From Marsupella aquatica (lineage: Eukaryota > Marchantiophyta): a stretch of 64,000 nucleotides of DNA. The position numbers and the translations under genes were made by a program. The notes under the pieces were generated by a model. That model was not told the DNA's origin, did not search any database, and saw only the letters and a program-made list of their open reading frames with translations. The stretch lies in the NCBI GenBank assembly GCA_973895155.1, contig OZ316897.1, forward strand, positions 15,500,001 to 15,564,000, read 5' to 3'. Shown here piece by piece: positions 1 through 10,710 of this stretch; positions within the stretch are counted from its first letter, which is position 1; the number at the start of each line of letters is the position of its first letter.

Positions 1-2280
1 ATACACACATGTCCAAGATAGTGTTCATCTCTGGAGATTGTCACAAACACCTTACGAAAATTGATGATATATCTAACAATATGGTTTGGAATAGATTATA
101 GTGGATTGTAATTACTTTACTGAGAACTATGATAAATAAATCGTATACAAATACCGTACAGTTACTACGTACCAGTTTACGTACTAGTACCCTTTAAGAA
201 CTCGTTGGTGGGTGATGCTCGTGATCCGGAACCCTTCGGTGTATATTGCACACAGCACACGCAATCTTAGTAAAGAGGCTCGTACTATGTCCAGCGTGGG
301 TCAATCAAGATCTACCATGTATTTCGTTATCATGATAACGAAAGAAATCTTGGGGGAACAGAATCTGGTGATCCCATGATTTACGTTCGTACCAGTAAAC
401 TACTCAGATTTTGTCGAGTCTCAGGAGCAAAATCTAGGCCTATCCCGAACCCAGACTCGAAGCAGCGAGTATGTCGTACCAAGCTCACTCTGGGAGTGGC
501 TAAAGTATACATGTACGGATATCTGAACAGATTAGGAAAATTCAGGGCAGTCAGGATACATCTCAACTTCTTTGCTTTTGCTTTCTTTTGCATTTAATCT
601 CGAGGGAATGCAAACTTAAAACTCAGTTGCTTCATTCAGTGTACTTTGAAAAGACAGTGTTAGCATAACTTCCTGAACGTTCTAATTTAGGCTCGCCTTG
701 CCTTTAACTTGCTCGTTTACTTTGCAGCTATTTTCTAGACATGGGTGCCGCTTGACTGCATGCTCTCAATTCTAAATGAATTCCCAAAGTAGAATTCTAA
801 TTAGCAAGACAGCATCACTTGCTGCAGCCTTTAATTTGCATGGGAAAAAAAGTTGCAGTCTTGTTTGCTTTTTTGTTTTTGTGGTGGAGGAAAAGACACG
901 GAAACCACGTCCGGGTGATAGGGCCGTCAACAGGACTGTTTTGTTTAATTTTCTTTGAAACTACTTTGTCAATTGCTAGAACATGCATACCACGCAGATT
1001 TGCCAATTGCTACTACATGCATAACACGCAGAGTTCACATCGAGATATAATAAGACCAACTTGCACTGATAGCTAGATAACCGTACGTTAATGACGGAAA
1101 ATTCGTTATGTTGATTCACAACGGCAACAGAAGCGGCTTGGTTCCAACCAAAACAATACTGAAACACCGGAGGCTACCAAGAAAAAGGGCCATGATCTCA
1201 ATCTAGCTCATTGGGTTAAGTTTCTTCTTGGGCTCGCTAGGAAACTCTACCTTGCATATCAATATATACCTCAGAACTAGCTACCTGACTTCGAACTTGG
1301 ACGATTAGATTTAGTAGCACTAACGGCCAGGTTCGCTCAGATAAATTGAGACTCAAGAAACCTGATCATAATGTAGTCACTCATTTCTAAACTTCTGATT
1401 TTTGACCAAGAAGTCAACTGAGATTTTAGCAAGTTGGATGGTATTATTTCGTTACAGCCGGCTGAAGACCAGGTGAAGGCTGTACTGAATCGTCTTCGTA
1501 TCAAAGAGTGAACTCAAAGAAAACTAAAAAATGCAACCAGAACAGGCGGACTTTTCATAACTAGGAAAGTGAGTACTCAATGTGGGAAAAGGGATCGGAG
1601 GACCAAAACGCTGTATACGTACTAATTGTCGCGCCTTTGAGTACGTGTCTACACCTGAGCGCACAAGCCCTTGGCAAGTTGCGGTCATAAATTTGATATG
1701 GTGGTCAACAACTCTATTAAAATGCGGTATAGATTATGTTGCGATAGCTAGTGAACAAGGGTGTTGCATTCCGTACGAATTCTCCTATATACTGGCCTGC
1801 TTTTGTCCATATTGACTTAGTTATATAATATTGCTGCTATAGGCTCAATTCTCTCACAGTGCCTTGGCTCGAAACTTGATTCTTTCACAGGCACCACGAC
1901 ATCCTCAATGAGGGATAAAATTTTCCTGACTGTTCATATATGTACTAACCATTCACACCAGCAAGGTACATTTTGGTGAAAGTTGTAGTCCTTACAATGT
2001 CAGAGAAATCAATGAAAATACTATCGTCTGATCTCTGGACACAGGATCGGCTTATTCTTGTCGGTCCGTTATTGCATCAACCCGTTACCTACAGCGGAAA
2101 AGGGGACTTGAACCCTCAACGCTCCGGAAGCTTAAGCTTTTGCAGCGAAAAAGTACAATAACAACATGGATCTAAGAGCGGATCCAGCGCCTGATTTCCT
2201 GCTCTTGTCATGCAATTAATGAATAGCAGCCTGATATACAAGAAGCGTAAAATTGAATTGAAAGCAAGGCAAGAAAAAAC
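1..2280. other. Unassigned non-coding DNA
   Basis: I see no supported gene here. Open frames are all under 90 codons, overlap on both strands and match no family I recognise. The sequence is AT-rich single-copy-looking DNA. Around 2098-2150 the minus strand resembles the variable-arm and T-arm half of a tRNA, but no matching 5' half follows (see rejected items). Confidence 0.5.
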
Positions 2281-2426
2281 GAATCGGGAAAAATATACTG
2301 AAAGTCTATTACAATTCTCTAGGTAAGCGAATTCCTGAGGATGAGAAATAAACGAATCGGGAAAAATATACTGAAAGTCTATTACAATTCTCTAGGTAAG
2401 CGAATTCCTGAGGATGAGAAATAAAC
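2281..2426. repeat. Perfect 73-bp tandem duplication
   Basis: Two directly adjacent, apparently identical 73-bp units (2281-2353 and 2354-2426), each starting GAATCGGGAAAAATATACTG and ending GAGAAATAAAC. Identity of the copies points to a recent duplication, or to an assembly artefact. No coding function is apparent. Confidence 0.9.
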
Positions 2427-2935
2427 AAAGCGTGATAGTCCTCTGTGGAAGAAGATCATATTGAAAATTACAGTGACTGTGAGGAAGACCTACAAAAACC
2501 AGGCTATCCCTTACAATGAATTAGGAGTCACGTGTTTTAGGAACGCACGTACTGCCTGGCCTGTTGGTGAGCGTTGTGTTCCCGGCCATTACAGAAAGGC
2601 ATGTGCTTAAATCTATATTTGGCACTGTGCACATTACTACGTACAGGAAGGTTGTGATGTTTCGAGGTCAGGTTTTTCCATATTCTGCAGTCTCACTGTA
2701 AGTGTTACACACTGAAATTTTCTGTTTGTATTTTGGACAACCTTACTCAGTGCAACAATCTCCTTGGAATGCTTTATAGTTGAGGGTACGTTTTCCCCAC
2801 CCAAGATCTTTGCCAGTTGTGCAGAGGCACTAGTTGTAGAGTGGAGTTTCCCCTTAGGTAAGAAAAAACAACAACAACCGAGCCTGTATAATGACTTAGT
2901 AATGATCTAAGACATTGAAACTCAGCAGGGTTCAT

Positions 2936-3027
2936 ATAATGTAATTCCTGTCAGGAGAAGAGGAGGTTACCACTGGTTACCACTGTATATAATGTAATTT
3001 CCTGTCAGGAGAAGAGGAGGTTACCAA
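2936..3027. repeat. Near-tandem direct repeat of about 38 bp
   Basis: The block starting TATAATGTAATT and ending GAGGAGGTTACCA occurs twice, at about 2936-2973 and 2988-3026. One copy has an extra T in the ATTTCCTG run. The spacer also contains a short repeat of GGTTACCACT. Non-coding. Confidence 0.8.
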
Positions 3028-3125
3028 TGTGTAACCATTTCTGTAGGGGCTTGTTATAGTCATAATCTACTGTCCTGAATAGTCTAGCCAGTAACGTCTT
3101 TTCGGGCAGGAGTTACTTATGCTAG

Positions 3126-3261
3126 TGCAAGTCTGGGCTGGGTTATAGATTGTAACCTGCTCCCAGAATATTCAAAGAAGCTTTCCGGCTGCCGCCGGTC
3201 AGCTTCTTTTCATATTCCAGACGCAAGGTTACAGCCTAGTAACCCTGCGCCCAGACCTGCA
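3126..3261. repeat. 136-bp imperfect hairpin (foldback element or MIRNA-like)
   Basis: The left arm starts TGCAAGTCTGGGC and the reverse complement of the right arm starts TGCAGGTCTGGGC. The arms stay alignable through GGGTTA, TGTAACCT, GAATAT and AAAGAAGCT to a short GC-rich loop near 3190-3200. This is a long, imperfectly paired stem of roughly 60 bp per arm. It could be a small foldback transposon or a miRNA-like precursor; sequence alone cannot decide. Confidence 0.6.
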
Positions 3262-4945
3262 TTACCCTATACTTCAATCAATGACATACATAATCATCCA
3301 TGGCCTCCGCAATAGCAGCTTTAGAGGTGTAAGATGTGTTGAGCAGAGACGACATTCGTAACGGCAAGCCCATGAACCATTCAACGCACAATAGTCGACA
3401 CAGAGAGATACGTGGTTCACCTCCACATGAGGCTACGTCCACGGGCACACACAAGAGCTTTACTGCACTCTAGGTTGACCGGCCATACCAAGCATCCACA
3501 ACACAAGTTCTCCCTATCTCTCAACTAGCTCCGTAACAATGAGCCTAAGTTCCACCAGGGTCTGGCATCAGCCCTGGCTATATGCACAACAGCACTATCG
3601 CTAACATTAGCTAAGTCCTAACCCGAGTTAGACTAACTGTGGTTAGCTCATGAGTCACAAGACTAGAGCAATATCTAACAAGATGATGCCTGGGAGAAAA
3701 TCTCTGGACAATCAGAGCAAGTACATAAACACGTGTGAATGAACACCCCTAATTATGTATGCCCCTTATTATATTACTTTGCCAGATTTCCAAGTAATTA
3801 TATATTTCATATTTGTCTACTTGTCACTATCAACTCAAAGGATTCATTATGTTGCAAAATGTCACCCCAAATGTCACTAGCTTAATAAAAATCAACCATT
3901 TTTTGATGTGAAAAACTTGATCAAGTCCAAAGTATATGGCTTTTTTAAATACAGGTTCTACAATCAAACTAGCCCAGCATTTTAGGACTTTTAAATATAC
4001 ACATATCCAAACTTTTTTTAATAAAACTACAGCAAGTTTAGGAAATCCTTTTTATCTTATGTGGAAAAGGAAAAATTTAACCAATTGAAAATTTATATAT
4101 GAGGAATAAAAGAAAGATAAAAATTAAGTGGAATACCCAGGTTTTTCCAAATTTTCTTTTTCACTACATGCAGCTTCCTAGTCCATATATTATTAAAAAT
4201 GTAGTCACTTGCCTCTTATACAAGAGTTGTGTACCTAGGGTTATATGATTGCCATTGCGGTCATGTGTGCGTTGGTTTCATAATGCCCGCGAGGCAAAGA
4301 AGTGCAGGTGAGGCAAGAATTGTTGTCGTTCCAGTTGCTGAAATGCCAGCATTTGATTGGGTGGTGGTCGTTACTGAAAATATTGTACCATTTTTGTACA
4401 TCTTGTTGTTGCAAAAGTGATGTTGTGGGGGAGAGCAAAAGTTTGGAAGAGAGGAGTGCAAGATAGGCAACACTGGCTGGGCCATCATCAATGCCGCACC
4501 CTCTCTTTCCCTCCTTTGACTCTTCCAGCCTCGGTCCTCGTCGCTCCATCCCTCCTCCTCATTTCCTTCCCTCCAATACAATTATCAAAAAGAGAAGGAA
4601 AAGTCATTTAGAAAAAGGCAAATATATTACCCTTACCCCCACCCCACCAAAGAAAAGGAAAGTCTCTCCTCATCAACAGAAAGCCAAAAATCTTTCATGC
4701 CAAATGAATGTATTTCCCATGTAATCTTTGCATGTGTGTGCAGAAAGTACATACTAGAAGAGTACTACACTCTACTCTAGGACATGTGCCTAGCAATCTA
4801 GTGTACAAACAAATTGAATGATATGATCTCCTTGGGCACCGTCCTTCATTCAATCCCACTTGTGCCAGAATTTTCCCTATTGAAAAAGTTTTTCAAGACA
4901 TTATTGGGATGGATTGGATTTTTCTGGGATCCCTTGTTATAGTGA
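3262..4945. other. Unassigned non-coding DNA
   Basis: AT-rich stretch. Short overlapping frames at 4229-4724 lie on both strands in low-complexity CT/GA-rich sequence and look like chance frames. No gene, RNA or element end was recognised. Confidence 0.5.
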
Positions 4946-5161
4946 CCCTGGGCCCTCGGTCCAAAATAAAATTAGTGAACCCCCTCCCATTGTGACCCCT
5001 TTGCTCTCACCCCTTGTTATTTATGTTTTCCTATAAAAAGTCACCTTGTTACCGATAATATTAATAATTATTAATTTAAAATCAATAAAAACCAACCTTT
5101 CAAGCATTCGCACTTAGTCTGCGAGGTACTCCACATATTATTGAAGACTGAGGGCCCAAGA
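4946..5161. mobile_element. Diverged GGGCCC-type MITE (family M1)
   Basis: It begins CCCTGGGCCCTC and ends GACTGAGGGCCCA, the inverted-repeat ends of the 203-bp family found intact at 39178 and 60557. The interior keeps the shared landmarks CCCCTTGTTATTT, TTAATAATTATTA, AATCAATAAAAACCA and ACTCCACATATTA in order. It is longer and more diverged than the other copies, and no clear target duplication is visible. This is an old copy. Confidence 0.75.
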
Positions 5162-7074
5162 TCATAATCTCTCAAACACTTTGGGTGCCCAATTTTATGG
5201 ATCCCATGTACTGCCAATGCAAAGCCCATTGAATTTTTGCAAGACCAGTGAGAATGAAACAGTCTGGAACGTACTGTCTTCTTGAACCTTCGTTGAATTA
5301 ATGACCATGATTCGCCCCTTATTGGAATTAATCCGTGGACCCCCATGTTCATCCAAGGAATGTGTGTTTGATGAAGTGAAATCAATTTTCAACAAGGCGG
5401 TAATCGCCCGGGTAATCGACGGTTTTGAGTCTCCCGATGGTCTTGGTGTGTGCTCGTACAAAAGAAAAGTAACGCTCAAAAGATGGAGGAGATTTATTAA
5501 TGGAAGGTTGAATATGGAAGAATTGAGTTTTCTGATGGTTTTTGCTTACACATTAGAGAAATCATGTTTCTATCATTCATGATTGATCGTTTGTGAGTTA
5601 CATTGAGCATTACCGCCACAAGACAGACTGGAGGACAACACTTAGCTATTGGCAAAAGAGCGCTTGTCGATTCGGTGGGAAGAACACACAAAACAAACAA
5701 GTCATCGCGTCACATGAAGGATTTGTAGTTTTTTTATTTAAGAAAGCTATGGTGTGAGAGGGAGACCAATGATTGTTTCTTTGACATAGAAGCTACATTT
5801 GGCGTCAACCTGTGTTCAGAGTGAGCTTCAGTTGAAGACTAGAGGAATGCAAACAATTCAAGCCGGGAAGCAAGCATTGTGGACAAGGGATGGCGACGTA
5901 ATCAAAGAAATCAATTTTCAACGGCTAAGTTTGTGACAGTGATGACATTGTGATATCTCTTAATCGAGAAAGGGTTTCCAATGAGCCTCAGATTGACAAA
6001 TTTTGTCAAGTTCCAAATGAGTTTTTGAATTTCTTTGCCTTTCCAATGAGTGAGTATAAGAAATATTGATCATGAGTCCATGAATTCTTTTAGCTTTCCA
6101 ATATGATTGAGTCCGACATTGACAAATTTTACGTCAGATTTTGTCACGTTACTAAAGAGATCATGAGGTTTTCAATCTCTCTAGCTTTCTAATGTGTGAC
6201 ATTGAGATTATTCGTCAAGAATTACAGAGATCATGAGTATATGAATTTCTCTAGCTTTCCAATGAATCAAACATTGATAGATTTTATCAAGTACTAAGGA
6301 GATTGATTATTTAGTTTTACAATGTGAAGCCAAAGGGGTTTTAACTATGTACATTTTTATTGGTTGGTTTTTTCAAGCTTGCAAACAATTAAAAAATACA
6401 AGCATTTTGATATAAAACACTGATATATCTTTGACAAACATCAAAATGGTAACTTTATTTTACTAAATGACATATCTCCCTTTGTATTTTGGTTTTTTTT
6501 ACGTTCAATATTTACGGCATGGTGCCCCAAAAATTACGTTGCTTTTGCCACAAACAGGAATGTGCACGTTTATTATTGTTAAAAGTATGATCATTCCTGT
6601 TTGTGGCTGGTTGTGATGATGTGGCTCAACCTCGTGGCAGGGAATTTGCAAGAGACCTCTCATGGGGGTCCGTAAATAAGTTGATGGAATTAGATAACAT
6701 TAATTTGCGCTTCCATGCATTGTCATTTCCCTATTGCATTGTAAGTCAGAAAGTCTCAGTCATAAAGGCTGGACAACATATGATAGTTTGTCTAATATTT
6801 TGCTTTCAGATTTCATCACAATTGTTCATATCAAGTGACTATGGATTTGGAAGATTTTGAGTTGTAGGACACTTGAAATCTTCCAATCCTACATAGACTT
6901 CATTGGGTACCAGAATGCTTATGTGGACACTCAGTTAAATTCTGGCCAGAGTTTGGACCTCTTGAGGTGGTATCTAATTGGAAGACCATTATATTTTGGT
7001 CTCTTCTTCATGCTGGCACTTGTAAGCATGACCTATATCTCTTCTCATTTTGGCCCTGCAGTTTCAATGTATTA
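5162..7074. other. Unassigned non-coding DNA
   Basis: No recognisable gene. From about 5960 to 6310 there are irregular reiterations of a motif like CTAGCTTTCCAATG followed by GACATTGA and TTTTGTCAAG, suggesting a degenerate local repeat. Frames at 6603-7108 match no family I know. Confidence 0.45.
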
Positions 7075-7192
7075 CCTGACCACCTTTTCTAGTCAAAAGA
7101 CCATTTAAATGGACCTGTTACTAGGTATGGTAAGAACTAAGTGACTCACCTGACCACCTTTTCTGGTCAAGAAACCATCTAAATGGACCTGT
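7075..7192. repeat. Degenerate direct repeat, period about 74 bp
   Basis: The block CTGACCACCTTTTCT-RGTCAARARACC-ATYTAAATGGACCTGT occurs at about 7076-7118 and again at 7150-7192, with three or four differences. The intervening sequence is unrelated. Non-coding. Confidence 0.75.
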
Positions 7193-7602
7193 GAAAATAG
7201 ATTTGGTAAAAGTGACTCAACTATTGTTGCAGTAGTGAGTGAACCATGTCCTATGAGCAAGCTCTCAGGAAGACATTAAAAGCCAGCACTTAATTATTCA
7301 GGGAATGCATTATCCTATAAGTGCATGACTCAATTGATAAATGCATCAAAGTACTCTATGTAGTTGTTTGTTGCACTTTAATATATATCAATAAACTCTT
7401 CTTATGTATGCATTGCATGAAGTAACTGATTATAAATGCATGACTGTGTACACTTGTAGATGGTCATGCACTTCTATAATATTTGTCATTTAATTAGTGC
7501 TTCTAGTGTTGACCTGCACTACGCAAACTACATTTTATGGTGCATTTACAAACTAAGGAAATCACTATAATAATAGAGGACTATATGGGCCGGCCTGCAT
7601 TT

Positions 7603-7752
7603 ATCTGCACTCATACATGGAATTTCACTATCCACATTTACTGCACTTATCCATGGAACTTCACTACCACACTTACTGCACTTATCCATGGAACTTCACT
7701 ACCACAGTTACTGCACTTATCCATGGAATTTCAGTACCACACTTACTGCACT
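7603..7752. repeat. 35-bp minisatellite, about four units
   Basis: Unit starts TTACTGCACTTATCCATGGA at 7638, 7673, 7708 and 7743, an exact 35-bp spacing, with a degenerate partial unit before 7638. Point differences are few. It is an ordinary short tandem array without coding potential. Confidence 0.9.
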
Positions 7753-9970
7753 GCATCCAATTCTCAGCATTGGGTGGGTGAACCGGTGAAGCATTTGTAA
7801 GTTTGGATTTCTGAATGCGGCAGGACAAAGCCCCATCCCCAAAAATGCAAATCTTGGAGCAAACAGAAGTAAAAAATTGCAGGTGACCAAAAATAACTAT
7901 GGGTGGCTAAAATATAGGATATAGGAGGCTGTCATGATATGGATGGTTTTTGGATGGTTTTTGGATGCACGGTTCCCTGTATGCGCTTCAATCTCGTAAA
8001 GCCTCCCGCACGTGTACTCCAATGACTAGTGTTAGCAACAGCACTTGGCTCAATCGTCGAAGCTATCCTTCCTGAGATCGATCGAGCTGTGCTTACAGCT
8101 CCGGTCGAAGCTTTTGTGGGTCCACAAGATTGACCCATTCATCAGCCGGGAACTCAGCTTTCGTCTCGATCATCAATTGCCACTTGCACTGTGCAGTGTG
8201 CGCGCGCGTGAGCTTTACGATTTGAGCGCCCGCATCTCTTTCTGCCATTGAGTGACGTACGTACACCAGTGGATAAACTTGTAACACCAGCTTTGTGCAG
8301 TCTCAGCGGAATAAGCCCAAATATAGATAGCACAGACGTCATACACCAAGCCATTAATTAGTTAGAGCAGCGTGCCTAAGAACTGAACGAGGAACCATTG
8401 TCATGCTAACCTCCCACTGGAGTACTTGATGACTTAATTCCCCTTATAATTGTACCTGGAGAGAACTATTGTTGGTCTAAAACCCTCACTAGCTCTAGAA
8501 GAATTAATCTATAATAATAATTTTCTATTCTGATTGATTAAATCTCTTCATAATATACTCATCCCACGAGGTCGCCACTACATTCGTTTTCCCCTTCACC
8601 TACGTAGTCAGATACTCTATTCCTATAGGTCACCAATTGACTGACTGATCGAGAATTTGAGAAGACAGTGATTTCCAATGATACTATAGATGCTTTCCAA
8701 TTTAAACTAACAAGTTGTGGGACTCAAAATACATGCCTGGCTAGTAGCGTTCGAGAGCACAAGCAGTTACAACAATAGGACATGACTTGTCTGAGTTTAT
8801 GGAAGGGACTAACTGTTGCAGTATGGAAGGGACTAATGAATCAACGCCTCGATTGTTAAATGCCATGAGTGTCGTGCTCTAGCAGTACTGTCTAAATCAA
8901 CATGGAATTCGAGAGAGGGCATTTCATTATTGACCTAGTTAATGACCATGATATATGCTGTGACAAATTGCCTGATTAATTGAAAGCAACTGAGTTTATA
9001 TATATATGAGCTTGTTTGTAGTCTTGATGATGCCTTCACCACGTCTACTTTGATCATTTGGGCATCTCTGCACGCCATCAGGTCCTAGAGTTCTGGGCTT
9101 GGCTCTCTATAGGTCTGTTCACCCACCTTGGACGAAAGCCTTATCACGTGGCTTTCTATTAGACGAGCTCTACCTGGTCCGATTCCTGGTTTCTTTATTT
9201 TTTATGATTCGTTCCGTATCAGACACCTAGTACCGTACAAGAGCAGCAGCCAAGCTAAGAGTTCTATCGATGTTACTCAAGGGGTGTGATCAAATCAATG
9301 ATAAGCTTGACTAGTTGCAGTTGCGACCTGCAGACCAAAACGAAACCATGTATTAGGTGTTGCCTATCACCTAACACAGTACTGCGCTGTCCACGGATCT
9401 CCCTGATGTTAATTTGAGTTTCGGACCCATATAGAGGTCTGAAACTTCTAAATTAGAATTCTGAAATATATTGATCGATCACGTATCCACTTGCATTGGA
9501 GGAAAACGAAGAATTCCCAAATTGCCACGAGTTATATATGAGGACAAGTGCCGTCCAAGAATAAAATTAGTGGAGAAAATTTGTGATCATAATGTTCTCT
9601 AGTGTAAATGTACACTAAGAGAGACTTGAGAATCTCGAAAGACTGCCATGTTTTTGCTTTTGCTGGGATCATGGGATCATTGTGGCCGTGAGATCTTTCG
9701 TATTGTTATTGTTTGATTTAGAGGCGACCTTCGTCGGCGCCCATATATCTTAGTTAGCGTTTCCTTGGAAAAGTCACTCGGATTGGGGCAGGGTTAATTT
9801 AGCTCAGTCAGATCGATTCAGATTCTGTCTTGTTCCATCACAACGTCGCATGCAGCGAAAGAACTGGGACACGTCCATCCATGATGTCAACATATATAGC
9901 ACAAAGAGAAGTTTTACTACCGGCATTGCATGTGGGCCAAGCCACATCCGTCGATCCGATAGAAGGATCG
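7753..9970. other. Unassigned non-coding DNA
   Basis: Short opposed frames at 7932-8354 look like chance ORFs. No conserved domain, transposon end or RNA was recognised in this stretch upstream of the HypX-like gene. Confidence 0.45.
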
Positions 9971-10067
9971 GGTACCGGTTTCGCGTGAGGAATAAATAAT
10001 CAATCCAGAGTTTGTGATATATCGGATTGACGGCTTATTTATTCCTCTCCCGAAACCGTAATATACC
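9971..10067. repeat. Foldback hairpin upstream of the HypX-like gene
   Basis: An imperfect inverted repeat. The left arm runs GGTACCGGTTTCG to AATAAATAATCAATCC, and the right arm runs GGATTGACGG to CCCGAAACCGTAATATACC, around a loop of about 17 bp. The arms pair over roughly 35-40 bp with a few mismatches. It lies about 0.65 kb before the start codon at 10711. Confidence 0.65.
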
Positions 10068-10552
10068 TTACAGAAGCTTCAGATAAGTGGGATCAACGGC
10101 ATTGAGAGACGTGAATTGCGAACAAGCCATAAATTGATACGACTTGGGATGGAATAACGTGTATTGGTGAAAAGTGGGGATTACATGAGGGTGAAAGCTT
10201 GCAATATCCATATGAGGGGAAATACTTGAGATAAAAAACTACACGAGAGATTAAAGTGGATGATGAAGAAGAATTCAGGTGCAGGCTGCTGGACATTGGT
10301 AGAACTCTCGGCATTATAGGAATTGGAGAGCGGACGTTCGAGCTGTAATTACATAAAGATGGAGACTGGCTAATTCAGATATATAATTGCGGACTCCGGA
10401 CGGCTGCATCCGATGGCATTGCTTTGGCCGGCTGCCCAAAGCAGCCAGTCCCGGGCTAAGGTAATGGCCTTTTTGTGCCCTTTTTGATCTCATGGGCATT
10501 ATGGCAACGCAACAGTCTATAGTCTATCATTTTATACGGAAATTAAAGTGAA

Positions 10553-10612
10553 CCAATTGTATTGGTTACTTTTAGCCAATTGCCAATTGTATGGGTTACT
10601 TTTAGCCAATTG
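10553..10612 (+). promoter_or_regulatory. Tandem CCAAT-containing 30-bp repeat in the likely promoter
   Basis: Two adjacent 30-bp units (10553-10582, 10583-10612), each starting CCAATTGTAT and ending TTTTAGCCAATTG, differ at one base. Each unit carries CCAAT motifs. The pair ends about 100 bp before the chosen start codon, the usual position of plant core-promoter elements. The regulatory role is inferred from position only. Confidence 0.5.
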
Positions 10613-10710
10613 CAAGAAAGTCGGGAGGAAAATGATACTTTTGTCGAGCCTGAGGGCTGCGGTTCTAGTACTTAATTCCGTTGTTGATTGTGACTGAATC
10701 AGCTTCGAAC

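Noticed and set aside
2098-2150. tRNA-like sequence on the minus strand (GGGTTCAAGTCCC preceded by a variable-arm-like stem)
   Set aside because: No matching 5' acceptor, D-arm or clean anticodon stem is found upstream, and the T-stem has a mismatch. At best a tRNA fragment.
4241-4724. Overlapping ORFs of 60-106 codons on both strands
   Set aside because: CT/GA-rich low complexity, no conserved motif, strongly overlapping opposite frames.
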